Below, in pieces: positions 33,703 through 43,835 of a stretch of DNA of 64,000 nt. The translations under genes were made by a program, and so were the position numbers. The notes beneath the pieces were generated by a model. The model was not told where the DNA came from. It made no database searches and saw only the letters and a list, made by a program, of their open reading frames with translations. The DNA is taken from positions 186,001 to 250,000 of the forward strand of contig NZ_FODR01000004.1 of assembly GCF_900110415.1 (NCBI RefSeq), written 5' to 3'. The DNA is from Mucilaginibacter sp. OK283 (GTDB lineage Bacteria; Bacteroidota; Bacteroidia; Sphingobacteriales; Sphingobacteriaceae). The first letter of the stretch is position 1. Each line of letters begins with the position of its first letter.

Positions 33703-34740
33703 CTACCCTTTCCCATTTCTCGCCGTCGATCCCCTTATAATCAGCTCAGGTTTTATGCTGATGATTTTTGGTTTGGATGTGGTATCGGTATTGCCTTTTT
33801 CCTGGAAGTACAGGTTGGCAACCGTATTGCCCATATAAATACTAAACTGGTCTATCGTGGTTATGGATGGGCTGGTAATTTCCGAGAAACCTTCGTTGGC
33901 GTAGCCGCAAACGCCTAACTCCGATGGTACCTTTATTTTCATCGCGTTGGCAACCTCCAAAACGCCCAGGGCCGAGAAATCAGATGTAGAAGCAAATATG
34001 GCATCGGGAGGCTGGGGCAGGCTTAGTAGTTTGCGGGTACCCTCGGCGCCTAATTCTTTTGTCCAGGCATTTTCAACTATCAGTTCGTCAATCACATCAA
34101 TATTGTAGGCTTTTAAGGCCCGCAGGTAACCGGTTTTACGCTGTTTAAAAATGCTGAGGTTTTGAGGGCCTTCCAGCAGGGCTATGCGTTTGTAGCCGCT
34201 TTCTATCAGGTGCGATACGGCTTCGTACGATGCCTGCTCGTTATCGTTTATTACCTTCAGGGTTTCCAGTTCTTCGGCCACGCGGTCAAACTGGATAAGC
34301 TGGATGCCGTGGTCAATCACGTTTTGCAGGTGCTGGTAGTCGTTGCCATCGGCCGATACCGATATTACAATACAATCCACATCCTGGTTTATCAGGGTAT
34401 TCACGCACTGTATCTCTTTATCATGCGATTCGCCCGATTGGCAGATGATGAGGTTGTAGCCTTTTTGATAGGTTGCTTCCTCGATACCCGCAATAACGTT
34501 GGCAAAAAAGTTTTGGTTAATGCGCGGCACTACAATACCAATAGTTTTGGAATGCCCCTTGCGCAGGTTTGACGCCAGGATGTTACGCTTGTAGTTAAGT
34601 TCGTCGGCGGTTTTCATGATCAGCTCCTTGGTTTTTTCGTTTACCTGGTTGCTGTTATTCAATGCGCGAGACACCGAGGAAGCGGTTATGCCCAGTTTTG
34701 CGGCGATGTCATAAATGGTGGTGCGTTTTCCCTTTTTCAT
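33703..34740 (-). CDS. LacI-family transcriptional regulator of the xylose cluster
   Basis: From the ATG at 34740, 345 residues. The N-terminal HTH reads TIYDIAAKLGITASSVSRALNNSNQVNEKTKELI, followed by the hinge RKGHSKTIGIVVPRINQNFFANVI and a periplasmic-binding-protein-like sensor. It diverges from xylB. A perfect CAATCGATTG palindrome in the 131-bp space between them is a good operator candidate. The arrangement suggests it controls xylB-xylA-symporter and perhaps the uronate genes beyond. The effector, possibly xylose or a uronate intermediate, is inferred. Confidence 0.88.
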   Translation of the reverse strand: MKKGKRTTIYDIAAKLGITASSVSRALNNSNQVNEKTKELIMKTADELNYKRNILASNLRKGHSKTIGIVVPRINQNFFANVIAGIEEATYQKGYNLIICQSGESHDKEIQCVNTLINQDVDCIVISVSADGNDYQHLQNVIDHGIQLIQFDRVAEELETLKVINDNEQASYEAVSHLIESGYKRIALLEGPQNLSIFKQRKTGYLRALKAYNIDVIDELIVENAWTKELGAEGTRKLLSLPQPPDAIFASTSDFSALGVLEVANAMKIKVPSELGVCGYANEGFSEITSPSITTIDQFSIYMGNTVANLYFQEKGNTDTTSKPKIISIKPELIIRGSTARNGKG

Positions 34741-34772
34741 TATAAAGTGCAAGTTGGAAAAAATATTTTACG

Positions 34773-34782
34773 CAATCGATTG
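34773..34782. promoter_or_regulatory. Candidate LacI-family operator (CAATCGATTG)
   Basis: A perfect 10-bp palindrome with a central CG, as usual for LacI-family sites, lies between the divergent regulator and xylB. Beyond the core only a few flanking bases keep the symmetry. A CAATC...GATTG pair with 9 intervening bases at 39964-39982 upstream of uxuA is a weaker possible site. Confidence 0.45.
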
Positions 34783-34871
34783 TAATTTTAAATATTTATT
34801 TAATTTCGTGAAGTTAAATGCCCAAAAATAAACCCGTTTTTACTATTCATGCTAAAACCCCAGAAAAATCC

Positions 34872-36350
34872 ATGTTATTATTAGGGATTGATATAGGTAC
34901 TTCTTCAGTTAAAGTTAGTGTTGTTAACGCTGATACGCAACAAATTATAACATCAGCACAGTTTCCGGACGAGGAATCGCCGATAAAGGCTGTACATCCC
35001 GGCTGGGCCGAGCAGTCGCCACTCATGTGGTGGGACCAGGCGCAACAGGCACTGGCACGCTGCCATGCCAAAGGTGGTTACAACCCGCAGGATATTGCCG
35101 CCATAGGGATAGCTTACCAGATGCACGGCTTAGTTTTGGTTGATAAAGACCAGAATGTTTTACGCGACAGCATTATCTGGTGCGATAGCCGCGCCGTTGA
35201 AATTGGCGATAAAGCCTTTGCCGCCATAGGCCAGGAAAAATGCTTATCGCACCTGTTAAACTCGCCGGGCAACTTTACCGCGTCCAAACTGGCCTGGGTA
35301 AAAGAGAACGAGCCGGAGATTTACGCTAAAATAGACAAGATCATGCTGCCCGGCGATTACATCGCCATGAAGCTAACAGGCGAGATTACCACCTCGGTAT
35401 CGGCTTTATCCGAAGGGGTATTCTTCGATTTTAAAACCAACGGCATCTCTAAAGATGTTATCAATTACTTTGGTTTTGATGAAAGCCTGTTCCCGGTTAT
35501 CAACCCGGTTTTTTCATCTCATGGCGCGTTAAAAAGCGATGTAGCCGAAAAACTTGGCCTTAAAGCCGGCATCCCGGTAACCTATAAATCGGGCGATCAG
35601 CCAAATAACGCCTTATCATTAAATGTATTAAACCCGGGCGAGGTAGCTGCAACGGCAGGCACATCCGGCGTAATATACGGCGTAAGCGATCAACTGGCTT
35701 ATGACCAGCAATCGCGCATCAACACCTTTGCCCACGTAAACTATTCCGAAGAGGAAAAACGTTTAGGCGTATTGCTTTGCATTAACGGAACGGGCAGCTT
35801 ATACCGCTGGGCCAAATACAATTTTGGCGCAGGCTTAGGTTACAATCAACTTAACCAGGAAGCGAAAAAAGCACCTTTAGGCAGCGATGGCCTGCGTGTA
35901 CTGCCATTTGGCAACGGCGCCGAGCGTATGCTGAACAATAAACAGGTAGGCGCCCATTTTCAAAATATCGACCTTAACCTGCATACCCAGGCGCATATTT
36001 TCCGCGCGGTACAGGAGGGCATTGCCTGCGCGTTCCGTTATGGTTTTGATATCATGCGCAGCAACGGCATGAACCCAACCGTTATCCGCGCCGGCAAAAG
36101 CAACCTGTTTTTAAGCGAACTATTTACCGAAACCTTTGTAAACGCCACAGGTGTCCCCGTTGAGCTATACAACAACGACGGCAGCGTAGGCGCGGCCTTA
36201 GGCGCCGGAATAGGTGCAGGCATCTTCAAATCGCCGTCAGAAGCATTCAGCAATACCAAAGCCATCCAATTAATAGAGCCGGATCTTTCCGTTGATTTTG
36301 AACCTATTTATAATGAATGGAATACGTTACTTAACAAGCAGTTGAGTTAA
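34872..36350 (+). CDS. xylB: Xylulokinase
   Basis: A FGGY-family kinase of 492 residues from the ATG at 34872 (MLLLGIDIGTSSVKVSVV). The frame also has an ATG at 34818 adding 18 residues; a TAATTTCG box just upstream keeps that start possible. The first phosphate loop is DIGTSSVK. YQMHGLVLVD, GDYIAMKLTGE and the second phosphate loop TAGTSGVIYG follow the xylulokinase pattern. It phosphorylates xylulose to xylulose-5-phosphate after XylA. It is divergent from the LacI regulator and precedes xylA across a repeat-bearing gap. Confidence 0.92.
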   Translation: MLLLGIDIGTSSVKVSVVNADTQQIITSAQFPDEESPIKAVHPGWAEQSPLMWWDQAQQALARCHAKGGYNPQDIAAIGIAYQMHGLVLVDKDQNVLRDSIIWCDSRAVEIGDKAFAAIGQEKCLSHLLNSPGNFTASKLAWVKENEPEIYAKIDKIMLPGDYIAMKLTGEITTSVSALSEGVFFDFKTNGISKDVINYFGFDESLFPVINPVFSSHGALKSDVAEKLGLKAGIPVTYKSGDQPNNALSLNVLNPGEVAATAGTSGVIYGVSDQLAYDQQSRINTFAHVNYSEEEKRLGVLLCINGTGSLYRWAKYNFGAGLGYNQLNQEAKKAPLGSDGLRVLPFGNGAERMLNNKQVGAHFQNIDLNLHTQAHIFRAVQEGIACAFRYGFDIMRSNGMNPTVIRAGKSNLFLSELFTETFVNATGVPVELYNNDGSVGAALGAGIGAGIFKSPSEAFSNTKAIQLIEPDLSVDFEPIYNEWNTLLNKQLS

Positions 36351-36351
36351 T

Positions 36352-36476
36352 TCAAAATTCAAAAGTCGAAATTCAAAAATGGAGCAGCTGCAAAAAATCA
36401 CTAATTCACTAACTCGCTAATTCACTAACTAATAAAATCACTAATTCACTAACTCAATAATTCACTAATTAAACAA
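36352..36476. repeat. 8-bp repeat array between xylB and xylA
   Basis: From about 36400 units of the type ACTAATTC and ACTAACTC follow in 8-bp register for about 70 bp up to the xylA leader. Before them lie TTCAAAA-type words (36352-36380). Here the period is 8, not 7. No complementary arm is obvious. Confidence 0.65.
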
Positions 36477-36477
36477 T

Positions 36478-37806
36478 ATGAAAATCATCACAGGCGAAAA
36501 GGAATTTTTCAAAGGAATAGGTCAGATAGCTTACGAAGGGCAGGAATCAGATAACCCGCTGGCGTTTCGCTGGTATGATGCCAATAGGGTAGTGGCCGGC
36601 AAAACTATGGCCGAGCATTTGCGTTTTGCCTGCGCTTACTGGCATTCATTTAACGGTAACGGTGCTGATCCGTTTGGCGGGCCAACCCACATTTTTGCAT
36701 GGGACGAAAAAGTCGACGCTGTAGAACGCGCTAAAGACAAGATGGATGCAGCGTTTGAGTTTATTACCAAAATGAATATCCCTTACTACTGTTTTCATGA
36801 TGTGGATGTGGTTGATTACACCAATGATGTAAACGAAAACGATCGCCGCATCCAGGCTTTGGTTGAGTATGCCAAACAAAAACAAGCCGAAAGCGGTGTT
36901 AAATTGCTTTGGGGAACATCAAACCTGTTTAGCCACCGCAGGTATATGAACGGTGCTGCTACCAATCCCGATTTTCATGTACTGGCCCATGCAGGCGCCC
37001 AGGTTAAAGCGGCTATTGATGCTACCATTGCTTTGGGTGGCGAAAACTATGTTTTCTGGGGTGGTCGTGAAGGCTACATGAGCCTGCTGAATACCGATAT
37101 GAAACGCGAGCAGGAGCATTTTGCTAAATTTTTACATACCGCTAAAGATTACGCACGCAAACAAGGCTTTAAAGGAAACTTCTTTATCGAACCAAAACCT
37201 TGCGAGCCTACCAAACACCAGTATGATTATGATGCGGCTACTGTTTTAGGGTTTTTGCAGAAATATGATTTGCTGAATGACTTTAAACTGAACCTGGAAG
37301 TTAACCACGCTACGTTGGCCGGCCATACTTTCCAGCACGAGTTGCAGGTAGCTGCAGATTCTGGTTTATTAGGTTCGATAGATGCCAACCGTGGCGATAC
37401 CCAAAACGGATGGGATACCGACCAGTTCCCGAACGATATCAACGAAATTACCGAATCGATGATGATTATCCTGGAAGCAGGTGGTTTACAAGGCGGCGGT
37501 ATTAATTTTGATGCCAAAATTCGCCGTAACTCAACAGATCAGGCCGACTTATTCTACGCTCATATTGGTGGTATGGATATCTTCGCCCGCGCCCTGGTTA
37601 TAGCCGATAATATTTTGCAGAAATCGGAGTATAAAAAGATCCGTTCCGACAGATATGCCTCATTTGATGCAGGTTCGGGAAAAGATTTTGAGGATGGTAA
37701 GCTATCATTAGAAGATTTGCGTAACTATGCAATAACCAATGGCGAGCCAAAAACATTAAGTGGCCGACAAGAATATTTAGAAAATTTGATAAATCGCTAT
37801 ATATAG
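36478..37806 (+). CDS. xylA: Xylose isomerase
   Basis: A 442-residue TIM-barrel enzyme of class II length. It starts [21 protein letters not shown]. Signatures are [15 protein letters not shown] (catalytic histidine), [34 protein letters not shown] and [17 protein letters not shown] (metal ligands). It converts D-xylose to D-xylulose. It lies between xylB and the symporter gene on one strand. The 127-bp gap from xylB holds 8-bp repeats, so co-transcription would cross a structured spacer. Confidence 0.96.
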   Translation: MKIITGEKEFFKGIGQIAYEGQESDNPLAFRWYDANRVVAGKTMAEHLRFACAYWHSFNGNGADPFGGPTHIFAWDEKVDAVERAKDKMDAAFEFITKMNIPYYCFHDVDVVDYTNDVNENDRRIQALVEYAKQKQAESGVKLLWGTSNLFSHRRYMNGAATNPDFHVLAHAGAQVKAAIDATIALGGENYVFWGGREGYMSLLNTDMKREQEHFAKFLHTAKDYARKQGFKGNFFIEPKPCEPTKHQYDYDAATVLGFLQKYDLLNDFKLNLEVNHATLAGHTFQHELQVAADSGLLGSIDANRGDTQNGWDTDQFPNDINEITESMMIILEAGGLQGGGINFDAKIRRNSTDQADLFYAHIGGMDIFARALVIADNILQKSEYKKIRSDRYASFDAGSGKDFEDGKLSLEDLRNYAITNGEPKTLSGRQEYLENLINRYI

Positions 37807-37852
37807 CTTATAATTGTCAATCTAACATTATTAAAACCAACTTAACCAAACA

Positions 37853-39559
37853 ATGAACCTGAAAACCCTCTCGTACGGCGATTATGTCGTGTTTTTTATT
37901 TACTTCGTTATAGTATCCAGCTATGGCTATTGGGTATACAAGCGTAAGCATAATGCCGACGCGACCTCGAAAGACTATTTTTTGGCCGAAGGATCGCTTA
38001 CCTGGTGGGCAATCGGGGCATCATTAATCGCCTCCAATATATCTGCCGAGCAGTTTATCGGCACCAGCGGATCGGCGTTCAAGATGGGTTTAGCGATATC
38101 AACTTACGAGTGGATGGCGGCAATTACGCTGATTATTGTGGCTGTATTTTTTATACCGGTATATCTTAAAAACAAGATATTCACCATGCCGCAATTTTTG
38201 CACCAGCGCTATAACAGCACGGTTGCTATGATCATGGCTATATTTTGGCTGTTGCTGTACATCGTAGTTAACTTAATGTCTATCCTTTACCTGGGTGCAT
38301 TGGCTATCAGTGGTATATCTGGCCTCAACATCTGGTTATGTATTATATTACTGGCAGTTTTCTCGGCATTTATTACTCTTGGGGGCATGAAGGTTATCGG
38401 TTACACTGATGTTATTCAGGTTGCTGTGCTTATTTTAGGCGGATTGATGGCTTCTTACCTGGCGCTAACTTTATTGAGTGAGAAGGAGGGCACTACAGGT
38501 TTATTAAATGGATTTAAAATATTACATTCAGAAGCTTCAGACCACTTCCACATGATCTTCAAGAAGGATAATCCTAACTACATGGATTTGCCTGGTTTAT
38601 CAGTTTTAATAGGCGGTATGTGGATCACCAATCTTAATTATTGGGGCTGTAACCAATATATTACACAAAGGGCTTTGGGGGCAAACCTTAAAACCGCCCG
38701 TGGTGGTATTCTTTTCGCGGCTTTCCTTAAACTATTAATGCCTGTTATTGTGGTATTACCGGGTATTGCCGCTTATTTATTGTACCAAAAAGGCATGTTC
38801 CACCAGGAAATGATGAGCTCAACAGGTGTAACCGATCCTAATAAAGCTTATCCATCTTTATTGAACTTATTGCCAACCGGCTTAAAAGGCCTATCGTTTG
38901 CGGCACTAACGGCGGCAATTGTAGCTTCTTTAGCAGGTAAAGCCAATAGTATAGCCACTATATTTACATTAGATATCTATAAAAAAGCTATCAATCCCGG
39001 CGCTACTGATAAAAAATTGGTAAATCTTGGTAAAATATCTGTTCTCGTTGCTTTGGCATTAGGCGTTATTTTATCGTTTTTTATCGGCAACGCTTTGATG
39101 GGCGAAGGTAAACAAGGGTTCCAGTATATCCAGGAATATACAGGGTTTGTATCTCCTGGTATATTTGCCATGTTCATTCTTGGTTTTTTCTGGAAAAAAG
39201 CTACATCAAACGCGGCCTTGTTTGCTACAATTGGTGGTTTCATCATGTCGTGTGTATTTAAAGTTTTGCCACGCTTTGCCGATCTTAGCTTCCTGTCGCC
39301 ATACGGTTTCTCCAAACTGGCTTTACAGGATGATAAAGTAACCAAACTGTACGAAATACCTTTCCTTGACCGTATGGGCTTTGTATTTGTTATTTGTATT
39401 ATAGGTATGTACATCATATCAAAAATTGAAGCTGCTAAAGGTGTTGTTACCAATGGCCTTGAAATTGACGCATCGATGTTTAAAACTTCGAAAGGCTTTT
39501 TGGCCGGTGCGGTAATTATTACAGGTATCGTGGTTGCACTTTACTCTGTTTTCTGGTAG
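37853..39559 (+). CDS. Sodium/sugar symporter (SSS family), probably xylose uptake
   Basis: A 568-residue membrane protein with about 14 hydrophobic helices. TWWAIGASLIASNISAEQFIGTSGSAFKMG near residue 50 and YWGCNQYITQRALGA near 270 are signatures of sodium:sugar SSS transporters of the SGLT type. It ends the xylB-xylA unit and is followed by a strong terminator, so it most likely imports the xylose that XylA isomerises. The substrate is inferred from context. Confidence 0.88.
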   Translation: MNLKTLSYGDYVVFFIYFVIVSSYGYWVYKRKHNADATSKDYFLAEGSLTWWAIGASLIASNISAEQFIGTSGSAFKMGLAISTYEWMAAITLIIVAVFFIPVYLKNKIFTMPQFLHQRYNSTVAMIMAIFWLLLYIVVNLMSILYLGALAISGISGLNIWLCIILLAVFSAFITLGGMKVIGYTDVIQVAVLILGGLMASYLALTLLSEKEGTTGLLNGFKILHSEASDHFHMIFKKDNPNYMDLPGLSVLIGGMWITNLNYWGCNQYITQRALGANLKTARGGILFAAFLKLLMPVIVVLPGIAAYLLYQKGMFHQEMMSSTGVTDPNKAYPSLLNLLPTGLKGLSFAALTAAIVASLAGKANSIATIFTLDIYKKAINPGATDKKLVNLGKISVLVALALGVILSFFIGNALMGEGKQGFQYIQEYTGFVSPGIFAMFILGFFWKKATSNAALFATIGGFIMSCVFKVLPRFADLSFLSPYGFSKLALQDDKVTKLYEIPFLDRMGFVFVICIIGMYIISKIEAAKGVVTNGLEIDASMFKTSKGFLAGAVIITGIVVALYSVFW

Positions 39560-39582
39560 CAGACAATTTTGTTGAAATACTT

Positions 39583-39618
39583 AAAGAGCGGCGGGTTTTA
39601 CCTGTCGCTCTTTTTTTT
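39583..39618 (+). terminator. Terminator of the xyl operon
   Basis: A stem of AAAGAGCG with CGCTCTTT, extended inward by GCGGG/CCTGT pairs including wobble, followed by a run of eight T. It separates the xylose genes from the uronate genes. Confidence 0.8.
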
Positions 39619-39697
39619 ACCCACAGCCTCACAGCCGGATTAATTCAATGAATTTAACACCACGCATCGCCTGGATTAAAAATATTAACCGATGGTA

Positions 39698-39777
39698 GTG
39701 TACCACCCTGTGCCAGGGTGTACCACCCCGTGTCAGGGTGTTTCACCCCGTGCCAGGGTGTTTCATCCTGTTTCACT
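39698..39777. repeat. Four 20-bp tandem repeats, each a hairpin
   Basis: Copies start at 39698, 39718, 39738 and 39758 (the last degraded), consensus GTGTaCCACCCcGTGcCAGG. Within each junction CACCCTG-TGC-CAGGGTG forms a 7-bp stem. The units abut without spacers. The rest of the 39619-40056 gap holds no convincing gene. Confidence 0.8.
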
Positions 39778-40056
39778 TATTCCGGTACACACAGTTTGTA
39801 TTTAATCTATGCAGTTTACAACGCCTCTTCCATGCCCATTTCTACTTACCGCAGGTAAAGACATTTATTCTACTTTTTTTGATCGAGATTCACCCTTTTG
39901 CAGTTTTCTTAAAACTTGTATACACACAGTAGCCTTTGGAGAGGGCAGGGCGAGGCTTCTCCGCAATCGTTATCGTAGATTGTTGCAAATATCGTTTCCA
40001 TCCTAAACTAATGATGTGTAATTTGCCCGTTCAAACTACAATACCATTAACCTATA

Positions 40057-41253
40057 GTGAATAATTTAGAAGAAACATTCCGGTGGTTTGGCCCTGCCGA
40101 TCCGGTTACACTAACAGCAATTTCGCAATCCGGGGCTACCGGCGTTGTTACAGCACTTTACCACATCCCAGTTGGCGAGGTTTGGAGTTTGGATGAAATC
40201 ATCCAACGTAAAAATATAATTGAGGCAGCCGGTTTACGGTGGTCGGTTGTAGAGAGCGTGAATATTCACGAAAGCATAAAAACTGCCGGTGCCGATAGGG
40301 ATACTTATATCCAAAACTATGTGGCTACGCTTCAAAATCTGGCGCAGGCAGGCATCAACATTGTATGCTACAACTTTATGCCCGTGCTGGATTGGACACG
40401 TACCGACCTGGATTACCTGCTGGCCAACAAGGCAACTGCCTTAAGATACGATGCTAAAGCTTTAGCCGCATTTGATTTGTATATCCTGGCGCGCCTGGGC
40501 GCCCGCGATGATTACAGCGCCGCCCAACAGCAGGTTGCCAAACAATACCTTGACAATATTACCGCCGATGAACGTACGCAGCTGATCAATAACCTGATGG
40601 CAGGTTTACCAGGCACCAACAAAACATTAACCATTCCCGAATTTAAAGAGCACTTAAAGCGCTACGCGGATATTGATGCCGCTGGTTTAAAGGAAAACCT
40701 TGCCTATTTTTTACGTGGAATTATCCCGGCTGCCGAAAAAGCAGGCGTTAAAATGTGCATTCACCCGGACGATCCTCCATTCCCGATATTGGGCCTGCCA
40801 AGGGTGGTATCTACAGAGCAAGACCTTGCCGATCTGGTTAACTATTACCCTTCGCCCAGCAATGGCATCACTTTTTGTACTGGGTCATTAGGGGCAAGGG
40901 CTGATAATGATTTACCGGGAATTGTAGAACGATTAGGCGAACACATTCACTTCCTGCACCTGCGCAATGTGCAGCGGGAAGCTGATGGCAGCTTTTACGA
41001 GGCCGAGCATTTGGGTGGTAGTACCGATATGTACGCCGTAATGAAGAATATTGTATTGGAGCAGCAAAAACGTGTGGCCGATGGCCGGGATGATATTGCC
41101 ATACCCATGCGCCCGGATCATGGACATAAACTGCTGGACGATTTTAACCACAAAACTTACCATGGCTACTCGGCCATAGGCAGGCTGAAAGGGCTTGCCG
41201 AGTTACGGGGGCTTGAAATGGGCGTTAAGCGCTCTTTATTGGATAAAGCATAA
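40057..41253 (+). CDS. uxuA: Mannonate dehydratase
   Basis: A 398-residue protein with a GTG start (NNLEETFRWFGPADPVTLTAISQSGATGVVTALYHIPVGEVW), the UxuA N-terminus. NIVCYNFMPVLDWTRTDL and KMCIHPDDPPFPILGLPRVVST hold metal-binding residues, and the end IAMRPDHGH-like segment reads PMRPDHGHKLLDDF. It dehydrates D-mannonate to 2-keto-3-deoxygluconate. It is the first gene of uxuA-uxaC-kdgK-kdgA-exuT, with small gaps or overlaps after it. Confidence 0.95.
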   Translation: MNNLEETFRWFGPADPVTLTAISQSGATGVVTALYHIPVGEVWSLDEIIQRKNIIEAAGLRWSVVESVNIHESIKTAGADRDTYIQNYVATLQNLAQAGINIVCYNFMPVLDWTRTDLDYLLANKATALRYDAKALAAFDLYILARLGARDDYSAAQQQVAKQYLDNITADERTQLINNLMAGLPGTNKTLTIPEFKEHLKRYADIDAAGLKENLAYFLRGIIPAAEKAGVKMCIHPDDPPFPILGLPRVVSTEQDLADLVNYYPSPSNGITFCTGSLGARADNDLPGIVERLGEHIHFLHLRNVQREADGSFYEAEHLGGSTDMYAVMKNIVLEQQKRVADGRDDIAIPMRPDHGHKLLDDFNHKTYHGYSAIGRLKGLAELRGLEMGVKRSLLDKA

Positions 41254-41263
41254 CCTACTATTG

Positions 41264-42676
41264 ATGAAAAACTTTTTAGATAAAGACTTTTTATTAACTA
41301 CCGAAACCGCGCGGCGCCTGTACCATGAATATGCCGCGGATTTGCCTATTATTGATTACCACAGCCATTTGCCGCCCGACCAGATTGCCGGCGATATCAA
41401 CTTTGAAAACATAACCCAGGTATGGCTCAACGGCGACCATTATAAATGGCGTGCCATGCGTGCCAACGGTGTTGATGAGGATTACATTACCGGGAAGAAA
41501 ACCGACCTGGAAAAATTTGAACAATGGGCGGCCACTGTACCCTATACACTGCGCAACCCGCTTTACCACTGGACACACCTCGAACTGCAGCGGTATTTTG
41601 ATATTCACGACCTGTTATCGCCGGTTACGGCCAGGCAGATTTATGACGAGAGTAGCAAAAAACTGCAATCTCCGGAGTATAGCATCCGCAATATCATCAA
41701 AAGCAAAAATGTTGAGGTAATATGTACTACCGACGACCCGCTTGACGACCTGGCTTATCATCAAAAAATAAAAGCCGATGGCTACGAAGTACAGGTGTTG
41801 CCAACCTTCCGCCCTGATAAGGCTATGAATGCCGATGATTTGGTAGGATTAAACCTGTACATCGATAAACTGCAGTTGATTGCAGGCACCGCTATCAATA
41901 CTATTGATGCCTATTTATTGGCTTTAAAAGGCCGCCACGATTATTTTGCAGCAAACGGAGGCCGGTTATCTGACCATGGTTTAGAGCAGGTATATGCCGA
42001 AGATTATACCGATGCCGAAATAGCGGATATATTTATCAAGATCAGAAGCAACCAGTCCCTTGATGCAACCGAAGCTTTGCAATTTAAATCGGCCATGCTG
42101 CATAATTTTGCTTTGTGGAACCACGAAAAAGGCTGGGTAATGCAATTGCACCTGGGTGCCTTACGCAATAACAACGCCCGCGGATTAAGCGAGCTTGGGC
42201 CGGATACAGGTTGGGATTCGATAGGTGATTTTTCGCAGGGCAGGGCTTTGTCTAAATTCCTGAACCGGTTGGATACCACCAATCAGCTTAGCAAAACCAT
42301 CCTGTATAACTTAAACCCGGCCGATAACGAATTGATGGCATCCATGACCGGTAATTTTAACGATGGCTCGGTAGCCGGTAAAATCCAGTTTGGATCGGCC
42401 TGGTGGTTTTTGGATCAAAAGGACGGAATGACCAAACAGATGAATGCGTTATCCAACATAGGGTTGCTCAGCAGGCTGGTAGGGATGCTTACCGATTCGC
42501 GCAGCTTCTTATCTTTCCCAAGGCACGAGTATTTCCGCAGGCTGGTTTGCAACCTGTTTGGCGATGATATCGAAAACGGCGAGTTGCCAAACGATATAGA
42601 GTGGACGGGCAAGATAGTGCAGGACATTTGTTATTACAACGCGAAGAATTACTTTAATTTCGATCAGAGCAAATGA
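41264..42676 (+). CDS. uxaC: Glucuronate isomerase
   Basis: From the ATG at 41264, 470 residues (upstream in-frame codons overlap uxuA and are unlikely). MKNFLDKDFLLTTETARRLYHEYAADLPIIDYHSHLPPDQIA has the DYHSHL metal motif of the amidohydrolase-like UxaC family. CTTDDPLDDLAYH and QLHLGALRNNNARGLSELGPDTGWDSIGD are also diagnostic. It converts D-glucuronate to D-fructuronate (or galacturonate to tagaturonate). The stop overlaps the kdgK start by 4 bases. Confidence 0.95.
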   Translation: MKNFLDKDFLLTTETARRLYHEYAADLPIIDYHSHLPPDQIAGDINFENITQVWLNGDHYKWRAMRANGVDEDYITGKKTDLEKFEQWAATVPYTLRNPLYHWTHLELQRYFDIHDLLSPVTARQIYDESSKKLQSPEYSIRNIIKSKNVEVICTTDDPLDDLAYHQKIKADGYEVQVLPTFRPDKAMNADDLVGLNLYIDKLQLIAGTAINTIDAYLLALKGRHDYFAANGGRLSDHGLEQVYAEDYTDAEIADIFIKIRSNQSLDATEALQFKSAMLHNFALWNHEKGWVMQLHLGALRNNNARGLSELGPDTGWDSIGDFSQGRALSKFLNRLDTTNQLSKTILYNLNPADNELMASMTGNFNDGSVAGKIQFGSAWWFLDQKDGMTKQMNALSNIGLLSRLVGMLTDSRSFLSFPRHEYFRRLVCNLFGDDIENGELPNDIEWTGKIVQDICYYNAKNYFNFDQSK

Positions 42677-43719
42677 ATGCACCATTTGAAATAACTGGAT
42701 CAAAAGGCCGCATCCTTTCATTTGGAGAGCTGCTTTTGCGGATTTGCCCCGATGCCGGCGGCCAATGGCTTAACGATAACCAACTGCCGTTTTTTATAGG
42801 CGGTGCCGAACTGAACGTTGCCGGCGCACTGGCGCTTTGGCAATTGCCATCGGCATATTTTACAGCCCTGCCGGACAATGCGCTGTCTGCCCAGATAATT
42901 GATCACCTGGAGGAAAAAAAGGTTGATACTTCGCCCATACTTAAGCAAGGCGATAGGATAGGGTTGTATTATTTAACCCAGGGTAAGGATGTTAAAAATA
43001 ATGCCCTTATTTATGACCGTGCCGGCTCGGCATTTGCCATGTTAAAGCCCGGTCAGGTTAATTGGCACGAGGTTTTGGATGGTGTAAGCTGGTTTCATTT
43101 CAGCGCTATATGTCCAGCCATAAGCCAGGATGTGGCCGATGTTTGCCTGGAGGTGCTGGAAGCTGCTTCGGCAAAAGGCATCACCATTTCGGTTGATTTA
43201 AATTACCGTTCAAGATTATGGAAATACGGCAAACAGCCTATAGATGTAATGCCACAACTTGTAAAATATGCCGATTTGGTAATGGGTAATGTTTGGGCGG
43301 CCGAATTGATGCTCGGCATCCCGGTAGCACCGGATATTCATGAATCGGGACAAAAAAGCATTTACCTGAAAGAGGCGCTTAAAACGTCAGAAACCATCAT
43401 GGCCCAATACCCCAAATGCAAGGCTGTAGCCAATACTTTCAGATTTGACGCCGGCGAGGGTATTAACTACTATACCGCTTTATACACCGGCGATAAACTA
43501 TACAACTCCAGCCAGTATGAAACCGATAAAGTGGTTGACAAAGTTGGCAGCGGCGATTGCTTTATGGCCGGGCTTATTTATGGTTTTTATAATAACCTGG
43601 GGCCGCAGCAAACATTACAGTTTGCAACTGCCGCAGCATACACCAAACTGTTTATTGAGGGCGATGCCACCAATAAAACAGTTGAAGAAATTACTAATGT
43701 CGCGTTAGCCGCGAACTGA
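42673..43719 (+). CDS. kdgK: 2-keto-3-deoxygluconate kinase (PfkB family)
   Basis: A 348-residue ribokinase-fold protein. GRILSFGELLLRICPDAG, FIGGAELNVAGALALWQL near the N-terminus and the anion hole/catalytic DKVGSGDCFMAGLIYGF near 290 are the PfkB signatures. Between kdgA and the dehydratase genes it must be the kinase making KDPG. Overlap with uxaC (ATGA) suggests coupled translation. A heptamer double array follows the stop. Confidence 0.9.
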   Translation: MNAPFEITGSKGRILSFGELLLRICPDAGGQWLNDNQLPFFIGGAELNVAGALALWQLPSAYFTALPDNALSAQIIDHLEEKKVDTSPILKQGDRIGLYYLTQGKDVKNNALIYDRAGSAFAMLKPGQVNWHEVLDGVSWFHFSAICPAISQDVADVCLEVLEAASAKGITISVDLNYRSRLWKYGKQPIDVMPQLVKYADLVMGNVWAAELMLGIPVAPDIHESGQKSIYLKEALKTSETIMAQYPKCKAVANTFRFDAGEGINYYTALYTGDKLYNSSQYETDKVVDKVGSGDCFMAGLIYGFYNNLGPQQTLQFATAAAYTKLFIEGDATNKTVEEITNVALAAN

Positions 43720-43731
43720 CTGATAATCTTG

Positions 43732-43828
43732 AGTCGAAAGTCTTAAGCCCTAAGTCGAAAGTGACAAAATTACACTTTGGACTAAAGACTTTGGACTTAG
43801 AACTCAAGACTCAAAACTTAAGACTTAA
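43732..43828. repeat. Complementary heptamer arrays between kdgK and kdgA
   Basis: From 43732: AGTCGAA, AGTCTTA, AGCCCTA, AGTCGAA. From 43776: TTTGGAC, TAAAGAC, TTTGGAC, TTAGAAC, TCAAGAC, TCAAAAC, TTAAGAC, seven units in perfect 7-bp register. The arms are complementary in kind (TAAGACT/AGTCTTA). The array forms the leader of kdgA. It shares words with 46546-46616. Confidence 0.85.
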
Positions 43829-43835
43829 CAAAACG

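Noticed and set aside
39698..39777. CRISPR array made of 20-bp repeats
   Set aside because: The units abut without spacers, and no cas gene is present.
39738..40006. Short frames upstream of uxuA
   Set aside because: They begin in the 20-bp tandem hairpins and have no protein-like composition.
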